Source: Capra hircus
Taxonomy: Eukaryota; Chordata; Mammalia; Artiodactyla; Bovidae
Direction of reading: 5' to 3'
Assembly (NCBI RefSeq): GCF_001704415.2
Contig: NC_030808.1
Location: 137,903,089 to 137,967,088 of the forward strand
DNA length: 64,000 nucleotides
The position numbers were made by a program, and so were the translations under genes. Every line of letters begins with the position of its first letter. Positions within the stretch are counted from its first letter, which is position 1. Positions 12,432 through 24,228 of this stretch are shown here, one piece after another. Below the pieces are notes generated by a model that saw only the letters and a program-made list of their open reading frames with translations, ran no database searches and was not told the DNA's origin.

Positions 12432-12771
12432 TTGAACTGTGGTGTTAGAGAAGACTCTTGAGAGTCCCTTGGACTGCAGGAAATCAGTTCTGAATATTCA
12501 TTGGAAGGACTGATGCTGAAGCTGTACAATACATTGGCCACCTGATGTGAAGAACTAACTCATTGAAAAAGACCCTGATGCTGGAAAAGATTGGAGACAG
12601 GAGGAGAAGGGGATGACAGAGGATGAGATAGTTGGATGGCATCATCGACTCAATGGACAGGAGTTTGAGTAGGCTCCAGGAGTTGGTGATGAACAGGGAA
12701 GCCTGGCATGCTGCAGTCCATGGGATCGCAAAGAGCCGGACATGACTGAGCGACTGAACTGAACTGAATTA
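12432..12771 (+). mobile_element. BovB 3' end, sense, inserted in the old BovB
   Basis: Starts at TTGAACTGTGGTGTTAGAGA and runs to the GAACT tip at 12768. The host BovB reads on both sides: GTCTAGGTTT before, then GTTTGTCATATC after. A short shared GTTTG may be the TSD. Orientation is opposite to its host element. Confidence 0.7.
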
Positions 12772-12856
12772 AGTTTGTCATATCTTTTCTTCCAAGGAGC
12801 AAGCATCATTTAATTTCATGGCTGTAGTCATGGTGTGCACTGCTTTTGGAGCCTAG

Positions 12857-15800
12857 AGTTAGGTTCAGTCGCTCAGTCATGTTTGACTCTTTGCGACCCC
12901 ATGAATTACAGCACGCCAGGCCTCCCTGTCCATCACCAACTCCTGGAGGTCACTCAGACTCACATCCATCGTGTCAGTGATGCCATCCAGCCATCTCATC
13001 CTCTGTCGTCCCCTTCTTCTCCTGCCTCCAATCTCTCCCAGCATCAGAGTCTTTCCCAATGAGTCAACTCTTCGCATGAGGTGGCCAAAGTACTGGAGTT
13101 TCAGCTTTAGCATCATTCCTTCCAAAGAAATCCCAGGGCTGATCTCCTTCAGAATGGACTGGCTGGATCTCCTTGCAGCCCAAGGAACTCTCAAGAGTCT
13201 TCTCCAACACCATAGTTCAAACGCATCAATTCTTCGGTGCTCTGCCTTCTTCACAGTCCAACTCTCACATCCATACATGACCACAGGAAAAACCATAGCC
13301 TTGACTAGACAGACCTTTGTTGGCAAAGTAATGTCTCTGCTTTTGAATATACTATCTAGGTTGGTCATAACTTTTCTTCCAAGGAGTAAGTGTCTTTTCA
13401 TTTTATGGCTGCAATCACCATCTACAGTGATTTTGGAGCCCAGAAAAATAAAGTCTGACACTGTTTCCACTGTTTCCCCATCTAGTTCCCATGAAGTGAT
13501 GGGACCGGATGCCATGATCTTCATTTTATGAATGTTTAGCTTCAAGCGAACTTTTTCACTCTCCTCTTTCACTTTCATCAAGAGGCTTTTCAGTTCCTCT
13601 TCACTTTCTGCCATAAGGGTGGTGTCATCTGCATATCTGAGGTGACTGATATTTCTCCCGGCAATCTTGATTCCAACTTGTGTTTCTTCCAGTCCAGCCT
13701 TTCTCATGATGTACTCTGCATAGAAGTTAAATAAGCAGGGTGACAATATACAGCCTTGACGGACTCCTTTTCCTATTTGGAACCAGTCTGTTGTTCCATG
13801 TCCAGTTCTAACTGTTGCTTCCTGACCTGCATACAGATTTCTCAAGAGGCAGGTCAGGTGGTCTGGTATTCCCATCTCTTGAAGAATTTTCCACAGTTTA
13901 TTGTGATCCACACAGTCAAAGGCTTTGGCATAGTCAAGAAAGTAGAAATAGATGTTTTTCTGGACTCTCTTGCTTTTTCCATGATCCAGCAGATGTTGGC
14001 AATTTGATCTCTGGTTCCTCTGCCTTTTCTAAAACCAGCTTGAACATCTGGAAGTTCACGGTTCACGTATTGCTGAAGCCTGGCTTGGAGAATTTTGAGC
14101 ATTACTCTACTAGCATGTGAGATGAGTGCAATTGTGCAGTAGTTTGAGCATTCTTTGGCATTGCCTTTCTTTGGAATTGGAATGAAAACTGACCTTTTCC
14201 AGTTCTGTGGCCACTGCTGGCCACAAATTTGCTGGCATATTGAGTGCAGCACTTTCACAGCATCATCTTTCAGGATTTGAAACAGCTCAACTGGAATTAC
14301 ATCACCTCCACTAGCTTTGTTCGTAGTGATGCCTCCTAAGGCCTGCTTGACTTCACGTTCCAGGATGTCTGGCTCTAGATGAGTGATCACACTATCATGA
14401 TTATCTGGGTCGTGAAGATCTTTTTTGTACAGTTCTTCTGCGTATTCTTGCCACCTCTTCTTAATATCTTCTGCTTCTGTTAGGTCCATACCATTTCTGT
14501 CCTTTATCGAGCCCATCTTTGCATGAAATATTTCCTTGGTGTCTCTAATTTTCTTGAAGAGATCTCTAGTCTTTCCCATTCTGTTCTTTTCATCTATTTC
14601 TTTGCATTGATCGCTGAGGAAGGCTTTCTTATCTCTTCTTGCTATTCTCTGGAACTCTGCATTCAGATGCTTATATCTTTCCTTTTCTCCTTTGCTTTTC
14701 ACTTCTCTTCTTTTCACAGCTATTTGTAAGGCCTCCCAGACAGCCCTTTTGCTTTTTTGCGGTTCTTTTCTATGGGGATGGTCTTGATCCCTGTCTCCTG
14801 TACAATGTCACGAACCTCATTCCATAGTTCATCAGGCACTCAATCTATCAGATCTAGGCCCTTAAATCTATTTCTCACTTCCACTGTATAATCATAAGGG
14901 ATTTGATTTAGGTCATACCTGAATGGTCTAGCAGTCTTCCCTACTTTCTTCAATTTGAGTCTGAATTTGGTAATAAGGAGTTCATGATCTGAGCCACTCA
15001 GCTCCTGGTCTTGTTTTTGTTGACTGTATAGAGCTTCTCCATATTTGGCTGCAAAGAATATAATCAATCTGATTTCGGTGTTGACCATCTGGTGATGTCC
15101 ATGTGTAGAGTCTTCTCTTCTGTTGTTGGAAGAGAGTGTTTGCTATGACCAGCGCATTTTCTTGGCAAAACTCTATTAGTCTTTGCCCTGCTTCATTCCT
15201 CATTCCAAGGCCAAATTTGCCTGTTACTCCAGGTGTTTCTTGACTTCCTACTTTTGCATTCCAGTCCCCTATAATGAAAAGGACATCTTTTTTGGGTGTT
15301 AGTTCTAAAAGGCCTTGTAGGTCTTCATAAAACCATTCAACTTCAGCTTCTTCAGAGTTACTGGTTGGGGCATAGACTTGGATTACTGTGATATTGAATG
15401 GTTTGCCTTGGAGATGAACAGAGATCATTCTGTTGTTTTTGAGATTGCATCCAAGTACTGCATCTCGGACTCTTCTGTTGACCATGATGGCTACTCCATT
15501 TCTTCTAAGGGATTCCTGCCCGCAGTAGTAGATATAATGGTCATCTGAGTTAAATTCACCCATTCCAGTCCATTTTAGTTCACTGATTCCTAGAATGTTG
15601 ATGTTCACTCTTGCCATCTCCTGTTTGACCACTTCCAATTTGCCTTGATTCATGGACCTGACATTCCAGGTTCCTATGCAATATTGCTCTTTAAAGCATC
15701 AGATCTTGCTTCTATCATCAGTCACATCCTCACCTGGGTATTGTTTTTGCTTTGGCTCCATCCCTTCATTCTTTCTGGAGTTATTTCTCCACTGATCTCC

Positions 15801-15992
15801 AGTAGCATATTGGGCACCTACTGACCTGGGGAGTTCCTCCTTCAGTATCCTATCATTTTGCCTTTTCATAGTGTTCATGGGGTTCTCAAGGCAAGAATAT
15901 TGAAGTGGCTTGCCATTCCCTTCTCCAGTGGACCACATTCTGTCAGACCTCTCCACCATGACCTGCCCGTCTTGGGTTGCCCCGCAGGCATG
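12857..15992 (-). mobile_element. Younger antisense BovB, nearly full-length ORF region
   Basis: Runs from the (GTTCA) tip at about 12862 through reverse transcriptase and endonuclease to the sequence upstream of the ORF near 15990. The least decayed BovB in the window. GCCTAG flanks it (12851-12856 and 15993-15998), and the old BovB continues on either side; this is read as a short TSD, although part may be microhomology. Confidence 0.8.
12877..15653 (-). pseudogene. BovB ORF remnant: endonuclease and reverse transcriptase, broken
   Basis: Retrotransposon ORF in at least four pieces, 5' to 3' on the reverse strand. 15653-14982 (223 codons) is the AP-type endonuclease, with GDWNAKVG and the NQIDYI block. 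15088-14840 (82 codons) continues it and ends at a TGA where a codon differs. 14717-13854 (287 codons) is the start of reverse transcriptase. 13911-12877 (344 codons) carries the catalytic RYADDT motif and the C-terminal LWCWRRLL region. The last two overlap in different frames because a base appears lost near 13962. In an intact element the product would nick DNA and copy its RNA at the target; this copy cannot make it. Confidence 0.85.
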
Positions 15993-17637
15993 GCCTAGGA
16001 AAAGGAAATCTGCTGATGGTTCTACACTTTTCCCCTTTTATTAGCCATGAAGTGATGAATTGGTCTTTTCAATGTTGAGTTTTAAGCCAGCTTTTCACTC
16101 TCCTCTTTCACCCTCATCCAGAGGCCCTTTAATTTCTCTTTGTTTTCTGCCATTAGAGTGGTATCATCTGCATATCTGAGGTTGTTGATATTTCTCCTGG
16201 GGATCTTGATTTCAGCTTGTGCTTCATCTAGCCCAGCATTTTTGCATGATGTAATCTGTATATAAATTAAATAAGCAGCGTGGCAATATACAGCCTTGAC
16301 ATACTCCTTTCCCAATCTGGACCCTAGTACATTATTTCATGTCCAGTTTGAACTGTTACTTCTTGAACTTCTTGACCTCCAGTTTCTCAGGAGGCAGTTA
16401 AAGGTGGTGTAGTATTTCCGTTTCTTGAAGAATTTGTTGTGATTCACAGAAAAGCTTTCACCTAGTCAATAAAGCAGAAGTAGATTTTTTCTGTAATTTC
16501 CTTTTTCTTTGATCCAATGGATTTTGGCAATTTCATCTCTGGTTCCTTTGCCTTTTCTAAATCCAGCTTGTATATCTGGAAGTTCTCAGTTCATGTAGTG
16601 TTGAAGCCTAGCTTGAAGGAATTTGAGCAATACCTTGAGGATGGGAGATGAGCACAATTATACAGTAGTTTGAACATTCTTTGGCATTGCTTTCTTTAAG
16701 ATTGGAATGAAAACTGAATTTTTCCAGACCTGTGGCCATTGCTGAGTTTTCTAAATTTGCTTTCATAATGAGTGCAGTACTTTAACAGCATTCATTTTTT
16801 AGGATTTTAAATAACACAACTGGAATTCCATCACCTCCACTAGCTTTGTTCATAGTAATGCTTCCTAAGGCCTACTTGACTTCACACTACAGAATGCCTG
16901 GTCCAGGTGAGTTTCCACACTACCGTGGTTATCCAGGTCAGTAAGGCCTTTTTTTGTATAGTTCTTCTGTGTATTCTTGCCACCTCTGTTAATCTCTTCT
17001 GCTTCTGTTCATTCCTTGCCATTTCTGTCCTTTATTGTGCCCCATCCTTGCAAGAAATGTTCCCTTGGTATCTCCAATTTGCTTGAGAGATCACTAGTCT
17101 TTCCCATTCTATAATTTTCATCTGTTACTTTGCATTATTCACTTAAGAAGTTTTCTAATGTCTCCTTGCTATTCTCTAGAACTATGCATTCAGTTGGGTA
17201 TATCTTTCCCTTTCTCCTTTGCCTTTTGTTTCTCTTCTTTTCTCAGCTATTTATAAGGCCTCCTCAGACAACCATTTTGCCTTCTTGGCATTTCTTTTTC
17301 TTTGAGATGGTTTTGGTCACCACCTCCTGTACAATATTATGAAAAGCTGTCCATAGTTCTCAGACACTCTGTCTCCCATATATAATCCCTTGAATCTATC
17401 TGTCCCCTCTACCAGAGTAAGACCCAGTTTTCCCTACAGTCAGGGTCTCCCATCAGGAAGCTTGCCTCTTATTCTCATCCATCAGAAGGCAGACAGAATA
17501 AGCAACAACTACAATACCACTGCCTTTGGAATGAACACAAAAATCACAGAAAGCTGACCAAAATGATCACATGGATCACAGCCTTGTGTAACTCAATGAA
17601 GCTATGAGCCAGGCCATCCAGGGCCACCCAAGATGGA

Positions 17638-17771
17638 CAGGTCATAGTGGAGAATTCTGACAAAATGTGGTTCACTGGAGAAGAGAATGGCAAATCACGT
17701 TAGTGTTCTTGCCTCGAGAAACCCATGAATAGTATGAAAAGGCAGAAATATATGACACCTGAAGATGAGCC
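17638..17771 (+). repeat. 134-bp duplicated segment, copy 1
   Basis: Part of the BovB 5' region. It recurs 769 bases downstream (18407-18540) with one difference, G at 17699 versus A at 18468. Ordinary copies of this family in the window differ far more, so this is one recent duplication and not two independent insertions. Confidence 0.9.
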
Positions 17772-18116
17772 CCTGCCCAGGTTGGTAGGTATGCTATGGG
17801 GAAGAGTGGAGAAATAGCTCCAGAAAGAATGAAGAGGCTGGGCCAAAGCAGAAACAACACTCAGTTGTGGATATGTTACCACTAGGTTAAAGTAAAATCT
17901 TATGCAGTAAAGAATAACGCTGCATAGGCACCTGGAATGTTAGGTCCATGAACTGGACGTGGTCAAGCAGGAGATGGCAAGATTGAACATTGACATCTTA
18001 GAACTAAATGAACTAAAATGGATGGGAATGGGTGAGTTTAATTCACATGACCATTATATTGCCTACTGTGGGCAACAATCCTTTAGAAGAAATGGAGTAT
18101 CCCTCACAGTCAGTGC

Positions 18117-18606
18117 ACTGTGTGCTTAGTTGCTCAGTCATGTCTGGCTTTTTGTGACCCAATGGACTGCAGCCTGCCAGGCTCCTCTGTCCATGGGGAT
18201 TCTCCAGGCAAGAATACAGGAGTGGGTGGTTATGACCTCCTCAAGGGGATCTTCCCAACCCAGGGATCGAACCCAGATCTCCCACATTGCAGGCAGATTC
18301 TTTACAGTCTGAGCCACCAGAGAAGCCCAAGAATACTGGAGTGGGTAGCCTATCCCTTCTCTAGGGGATCTTCCCAACCCAGGAATTGAATCAGGGTCTC
18401 CTGCACCAGGTCATAGTGGAGAATTCTGACAAAATGTGGTTCACTGGAGAAGAGAATGGCAAATCACATTAGTGTTCTTGCCTCGAGAAACCCATGAATA
18501 GTATGAAAAGGCAGAAATATATGACACCTGAAGATGAGCCAAATCGAACCCAGATCTCCCACATCGCAGGCAGATTCTTTACCAGCTGACCTACCATGGA
18601 AGCCCA
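18117..18606 (-). mobile_element. Antisense Bov-tA SINE interrupted by a copied BovB piece
   Basis: 18117-18404 is a reverse-oriented Bov-tA type SINE with part of a second unit. At 18407 it breaks into the 134-bp duplicate of 17638-17771, and at 18541-18606 it returns to SINE sequence (ending GGAAGCCCAA). BovB resumes after 18606. Confidence 0.75.
18407..18540 (+). repeat. 134-bp duplicated segment, copy 2
   Basis: Identical to 17638-17771 apart from one base, and placed inside an antisense SINE. See the finding on this duplication. Confidence 0.9.
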
Positions 18607-19842
18607 ATAAGAGAGTCTAAAATGCAGTACTTGGGTGCAATCTCAAAAACAACAGAATGATCTCGGGTTTTGTTTTCAAGCAAACCATTCAGCATCACAG
18701 TAATCCAAATCTATACCCCAACAACTGATGCCAAGCTGAAGTTGACAAGTTCTGTGAAGATCTACAACACCTTCTAGAACTAACACTCAAAAAAGGTGTC
18801 CTTTTCATCATAAGGGATTGGAATGCAAAAGTAGGAAGTCAAGAGATACCCAGACTAACATGCAAGTTTGGCCTCAGGGTACGAAATAAAGCAGGGCAAA
18901 GGCTAACAGAGTTTTTATCAAGAGAACAGGCCGATCATAGCATACACACTTTGCCAACAACACTAGAGATGACTCTACAAATGGACATCATCGGATGGTC
19001 AATATCAAAATCAGATTGACTATATTCTTTGCAGCCAAAGGTGGAGAATCTCTATGCAGCCAGTGAAAACAAGATCTTGGAGCTAACTGTGGCTCAGATC
19101 ATAAACTGCTTATTGCAAAATTCAGGCTTAAATTGAAGAAAGTAGGGAAAACCACTAGGCCATTCAGATATGACCCAAATAAAATCCCTTATGATTTCAC
19201 AATGGAGGTGACAAATAGATTCAAGGGATTAGATCTGGTAGACAGAGTGCCTGAAGAACTATGGACAGAAGTTCATAACACTGTACAGGAGTCAATGACC
19301 AAAACCATCCCCAAGAAAAAGAAATGCGCAAGGGCAAAGTGGTTGTCTGAGGAGGCTTTACAAATACCTGAGGAAAGAAGAAAAGCAAAAAGCAAGGGAG
19401 AAAGGAATAGATATACCAAACTGAATTCAGAGTTGCAGAGAATAGCAAGGAAAGATAAGAAGGCCTTCTTAAATGAACAAGAACAGAAATAGGGGGAGAC
19501 AATAGAATGGGAAAGACTAAAACTCTCTTCAAGAAAATTGGAGATATCAAGGGAAATTTTCATGCAGGGATGGGTATAATAAAGGACAGAAACAGCAAGA
19601 ACCTAAAGAAGCAGGAGATATTAAGAAGAGGTGGCAAGAATAAACAGAACTGTACAATTAAGGTCTTAATGACCCAGAAAACCATGATGTTGTGCTCCCT
19701 CTTTCTGAGCTGCATATCCTAGAGTATGAAGTCAAGAAGATGTTACTACAAACAAAGCTAGTGGAGGAGATGAAATTCCATCTGAGATATTTAAAATCCT
19801 AAAAGATGATGATGTTAAAGTGCTGCACTCAATATGTCAGCA

Positions 19843-20165
19843 AACCCAGCTGGTAAAGAATCTGCCTGCAGTGCAGGAGACCCCAGTTTGATTCCTGGGT
19901 CAGAAAATTCCCCTGGAGAAGGGATAGGCTACCCACTCCGGTATTCTCAGGCTTCCCTTGTGGCTCAGCTGGTAAAGAATCCACCTGCAGTGCGGGAGAC
20001 CTGGGTTTGATCCCTGGGTTGGAAGGTCCCCTGGAGGAGGGCATGGCAACCCACACCAGTATTCTTGCCTGGAGAATCCCCATGGACAAAGGAGCCTGGC
20101 AGGCTACTGAGCATGGGGTGGTAAAGAGTAGACACCACTGAGAGACTAAGCACAGCAACACAGCA
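19843..20165 (+). mobile_element. Bov-tA SINE, sense, two units
   Basis: Two tRNA-like heads (the second is CTTCCCTTGTGGCTCAGCTGG near 19952) and one body ending in the AGCACAGCAACACAGCACAG tail. Inserted in the BovB between its CAGCAAA and CAGCAGTGG segments; the CAGCA on both sides may be a short TSD. Confidence 0.75.
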
Positions 20166-21984
20166 CAGCAGTGGCCACAGGGCTGGAAAAGGTCAGTTTT
20201 CATTCCAATCCCAAAGGGTAATGCCAAAGAATGTTCAAACTACTGTATAATTGCTTCATTTCACATGCTAACAAGGTTATGCCCCAAATCCTTCAAGCTA
20301 GGCTTCAGAAGTATGTGAACCAGATGTAGGATTTGGGTTTCCAAGAGGCAGAGGTACCAGAGATCAATTAAATTGAGAACATTCATTAGATCATAGGGAA
20401 AGCAAGGGTGTTCCAGAAAAAACACCTACTTCTGCTTCACTGGCTATGCTAAATCCTTTGACTGTGTGAATCACAACAAAATGTGGTAAATTCTTAAAGA
20501 GATGGGAGTGCCAGACCACCTTACCTGTCTCCTGAGAAACCTGTGTGTGGGTCAAGAAGCAACAGTTTTAACTGGCCATGGAACAATTGACTGGTTCAAA
20601 AATGAGAATGGAGTACTTTAAGGATGTATATTGTTACCCTACTTCTTTCACTTATTAATATATGCAGAGTACATTATGTGAAATGCTGGACTAGATGAAT
20701 CACGAGCTATAATCAAGATTGCCGAAATATCAACAACCTCAGTATGCAGATGATACCATTCTAGTGGCAGAAAGTGAAGAGGAATTAAAGAGCCTCTTGA
20801 TGAAGGTGAAAGAGGAGAATGAAAAAGCTGGCTTGAAATGCAACATTTCAAAAACTAATATCATGGTATATAGTCCCATCACTTCATGGCAAATAGAAGG
20901 GGGGAAGTGGAAGCAGTGACAGATTTTCTTTCCTTGGGTTCCAAAATCACTGTGGAGGTTATTGCCACCATGGAATTAAAAGACCCTTGCTCCTGTAAGG
21001 AAAGCTGTGACAAACCTAGACAGCATAGTAAAAGGCAGAGGTATCACTGCTGACAAAGGTCAATATAGGTAATGCTTTGGTTTTTCCAGTAGTCATGTGT
21101 GGATGTGAGACTTGGACAGTAAAGAAGTGTCTGAGTCCGGAAGAATTGACAGTTTGGAATTTTGGTGCTGAGAAGACCCTTGAGAGTTTCTTGCACTGCA
21201 AGGAGATCAAACCAGTCAATCCTGAAAAAGGAAATCAACCCTGAATATTCACTGGAAAGACTGATGCTGAAGCTGAAGCTCCAATACTTTGGCCACCTGA
21301 TGCAAAGAGCAGACTCATTGGAAAATACCCTGATGCTGGGAAAGATTGAAGGCAAAAGAGAAGGGGTGGCAGAGGATGAGGTGGTTATAGAGCATCATCA
21401 ACTCAATGGACGTGAGTCTGTGCAAACTCCAGGACATGGTGGAGGACAGAAGAGCCCAGGCTGCTTCAGTCCATGGCATTGTAAAGTGTCAAACATGACT
21501 TAATGACTGAACAACAACAAAACAAAAACTGAAATTATACATTGTGACAAATGCTATTAAAAAACTGAGCCATTTTAGTTATAAAGGTGTGACATAAAAG
21601 AGATCACCTGAAAAAAAATTGAAATTTAACATGAGGGCCCTTAAAAATGAAATATCATCCATGTAAAAAGCAAAGAAACAGCATTTCAGGTAGAGGGAAC
21701 TTTGCAAATTACTGAGTCAGAAAAGCGTTTAGTGTGTTTAAGGATCTGTAAAGAGACTAGTTTATCTGTAGCAGAGAGCGTGAGGGAGCCATGCATAGAC
21801 ATGCATGATCAAGAACAGAGGCAGAGGCCAGGAAAAGAAGGTTCTGATAGCTTGGAGAAAAGAGTTTCTATTTTCCTATAAATGTGTTGAGAGCACCCTG
21901 AAGACTCTCCAATTTAGTAGCCACTACCTATATACACCTATTTCAGTTTTAATAAGTTTCAAGTTAAATTCAGTTAAATTTCAA

Positions 21985-22014
21985 CTCTCTCTCTCTCTTA
22001 CTTACACACACACA
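21985..22014. repeat. CT/CA microsatellite
   Basis: (CT)7 at 21985-21998, then TACTTA, then a short CA run to 22014. Possibly variable between individuals. Confidence 0.8.
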
Positions 22015-22790
22015 TATCGAGTGTTCTGTAGCTAGTGTCTTTCACATTGGTTGGTACAGATGTGTAATCTTCTCATTATTGCAGAAAGTTTTATTGGGCA
22101 ATGCTATGAGGAGTCTAGGCTGGAGAATGATAAGATTGTCTAGTGACATTAATTTTTTTCAAGATTACTCTGGCTACTGTATAGAGAATCAGTTGTAGAG
22201 AGCCAAGAGAGTGAGGCAGGGAGATTTTTTAGGAAGCCACAGCTATAGACAGGACAAGAAGTCAGCAATCTGGGCTGAGTTCCTCTGCGAAACTCCTCTC
22301 TGCTCCAAACAATGCCAAGGGGACTCACTCCTGCATTTGTGCCTCTGCAGCTGGAGTAGCTGAGATGTTTCTCAATGTGCTCTTTTATCCCCTAGGACAC
22401 CAGCCTAGGCTAATTTCACATGGTGGTGAAAACATTCAATCCGCAAGAGCAGGGCAAGCCCCAGTGCACAGGCACTTGTGAAACCTCTGCTCATATCACT
22501 TTTGTTAATGTCCCATCAGTCAAAGCAAGTCACCTGATGAAGTTCAGAGTCATCATGCACTGGGAAGAATGGGTCGTTGTGGACAATGCTGTATCAGCCT
22601 ATACACTAACATCTGCCTCAGAATTTTCTTTGTTTTCAGACACTTTCAGTTGTCAGGGGGTGAAATTTTGTCTTCTGAGTGGAAACCCAAGGATGACTCC
22701 TCTAGGACAGTGGGCAGGAGCAATTCAGTGACTCTTGGATGTTTGACTTTGTCAGAGGTCAAAATGCAGTTAGCTTTGTCCCATGAAGTC

Positions 22791-22813
22791 TTTTTTTTTT
22801 TTTTTTTTTTTTT
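22791..22813. repeat. T23 homopolymer
   Basis: Twenty-three T in a row. Could be the A-tail of an antisense retro-insertion, but I do not recognise the sequence to its right. Confidence 0.8.
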
Positions 22814-23117
22814 AATTTGTAGAAAGGTTGAGCTCTGTTCACGCATCAACTCCCATCTGCCTCCTCAGTTCTGATTCTATCCCTCACAGAAGCCCCTCTG
22901 GAGAAAGTGCCACCATTGTGACGTGTATCAATCCATCATTTTAGTCCTCTGTGAAGTTAAGCAAACTTATTATCCCCATCATCTTCCTATAACCAGCATT
23001 CAATGTTCCTCAGTTTTCTTGTCTCTAAGTCAATTCCCAGACACTAACACTCAGCATTTGGGTTACTCAGCTATGTGCCCAAGATCTCTCCTTCTCTCTG
23101 CTTTTTGATTTGACCCC

Positions 23118-23335
23118 ATTCATAGCAAGCATTTATAAGTGTCAGGTACTGTTCTAAATGTATTATAGGGGTTACTCATTCAATCCTCATGGTAACCCTA
23201 TGAGATAGCTATAATTATGGCCTCCATTTTATAGAGGCAATATGCAAGGCATGAGGGAATTGAGTCGTTTGTCAAAGGTCACACAGCTGGAAAGTGAGGA
23301 GCTGGGATTCAAACCAGGCAGGTGATGTCACAGTC
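23118..23335 (-). repeat. MIR SINE, antisense
   Basis: Shows the reversed MIR blocks: CATTTTATAGAGG, GGTCACACAGCTGG and TGGGATTCAAACCAGG. It ends about 165 bases before the exon at 23500. Confidence 0.75.
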
Positions 23336-23499
23336 TTCCTCTCACCGCTTCTCCTTCCTTCCCCTCCAGATGCAAGGGGGTCAACTAGAGACCAGGGGTC
23401 AGCCCTCAGGACCACCTGCAACGGTGCCCAGGGGCCTCCTCATGAATGACTCCACTTCTTCCTGAGCTCGCAATCATAGCATAATCTTTCTTATTGCAG

Positions 23500-23586
23500 G
23501 TGCAGTGGGAGTGTATCAACCCCAAGTACAAAGCCAAGAAGAAGAATTATAAGAACTCGGGCATTGTGATTTTGAATCAGTGCAAG
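23500..23586 (+). CDS. CPNE4: CPNE4 exon: C2B end and linker
   Basis: 87 bases, 29 codons, phase 0 at both ends, about residues 261-289. Acceptor TTATTGCAG, donor GTATAAAC. The protein begins VQWECINPKYKAKKK and ends NSGIVILNQCK. It closes the C2B fold and holds a lysine-rich run (KYKAKKKNYK) that could contact acidic lipid heads. My recollection of mammalian CPNE4 has T for the I and L for the Q near the end; I cannot check that here. Frame and splice sites are intact. Confidence 0.93.
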
Positions 23587-23904
23587 GTATAAACATAGCC
23601 CCTGTCTTCCAGGAGTATGAAACTAAGGCTGTCTGGGAGGAAGACCCAGGTGGTCTGCACAGAAGGAGTGTCAAGAAGATATGATCTTTTTAAAATAAAA
23701 AAGTCAGAAAGTCAAGGTATTAGTGGACATGCATTAAAAGTTTGGGTGGTTTTGGAGCTGTGATAAGCCAATGCCTCCATCACCTCACCAAAGACAGTCC
23801 TGCCTGAAGATAACAGAGTCCTGGTCACAGTCAGGTTCTTCTCTGCCCAGGACAGCACCAGAGGGAGGTCCCCAGATGGGGGCAACCAACATTTCTAAAG
23901 CTCC

Positions 23905-24228
23905 TGAGTGAGTGAGTGAAAGTCGTTCAGTTGAGTCCAACTCTTTGAGACCACTTTGACTATAAAGTCCATGGAATTCTCCAGGCCAGAATACTGGAGT
24001 GGGTAGTCATTCCCTTCTTCAGAGGATCTTCCCAACCCAGGAATCGAACCCAGGTCTCCTGCATTGCAGGCAAATTCTTCATCAGCTGAGCCACCAGGAA
24101 AGCCCAAGAATACTGGTGTGGGTAGCCTATCCCTTCTTCAGGGAATCTTCCTGACCCAGGAATCGAACCAGGGTCTCCTGCTTTACAGGCAGATTCTTTA
24201 CCAGCTGAGCTAAATGGAAGCCTCTATT
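23905..24228 (-). mobile_element. Bov-A2 type SINE, antisense, two units
   Basis: Begins GTGAAAGTCGTTCAGTTGAG and includes two copies of the reversed tRNA-like head (GATTCTTTACCAGCTGAGC near 24191 and a diverged one near 24074). Several percent diverged. Confidence 0.8.

Larger units (their letters stand above)
11940..17408 (-). mobile_element. Old antisense BovB, split by two later BovB insertions
   Basis: Pieces 11940-12431, 12772-12856 and 15999-17408 run in the right order for one reverse-oriented BovB, from 3' region toward 5'. The gaps are filled by a sense BovB 3' end (12432-12771) and a younger antisense BovB (12857-15992). Many stops and indels. The 5' side ends against the head of the sense BovB at 17411, so two BovB heads meet. 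Confidence 0.75.
17411..21520 (+). mobile_element. BovB, sense, long copy carrying two SINE insertions
   Basis: Begins in the BovB 5' region (GACCCAGTTTTCCCTACAG), passes through endonuclease and reverse transcriptase, and ends at TGACTGAACAACAACAAAAC near 21520. SINEs interrupt it at 18117-18606 and 19843-20165. Heavily mutated; the longest open piece is 119 codons (19133-19492). It lies head to head with the antisense BovB ending at 17408. Confidence 0.8.
8514..23499 (+). other. CPNE4: CPNE4 intron, 14,986 bases, mostly BovB
   Basis: GT at 8514, AG at 23498-23499. About 9653-21520 is mostly nested BovB and SINE sequence. Outside it I see a MIR (8772-8965), unassigned sequence at 8966-9650 and 11130-11939, and 21526-23117, which is unassigned apart from a CT/CA microsatellite and a T23 run. 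No splice-bounded coding exon was recognised. Confidence 0.8.

Noticed and set aside
12971..13531. 186-codon + strand frame, and similar + frames at 30392 and 35890-35348 (-)
   Set aside because: They are the antisense of the BovB ORF and recur wherever the same BovB region occurs, so they are shadows.
12877..14717. Long reverse-strand frames (344 and 287 codons) as possible host genes
   Set aside because: They carry RTE-type reverse transcriptase motifs, overlap out of frame and sit between BovB 5' and 3' regions. Broken retrotransposon ORF, not a host gene.
19965..20153. tRNA-like heads of the SINEs as tRNA genes
   Set aside because: They are degenerate and followed by the SINE body and tail; no intact tRNA cloverleaf is evident.
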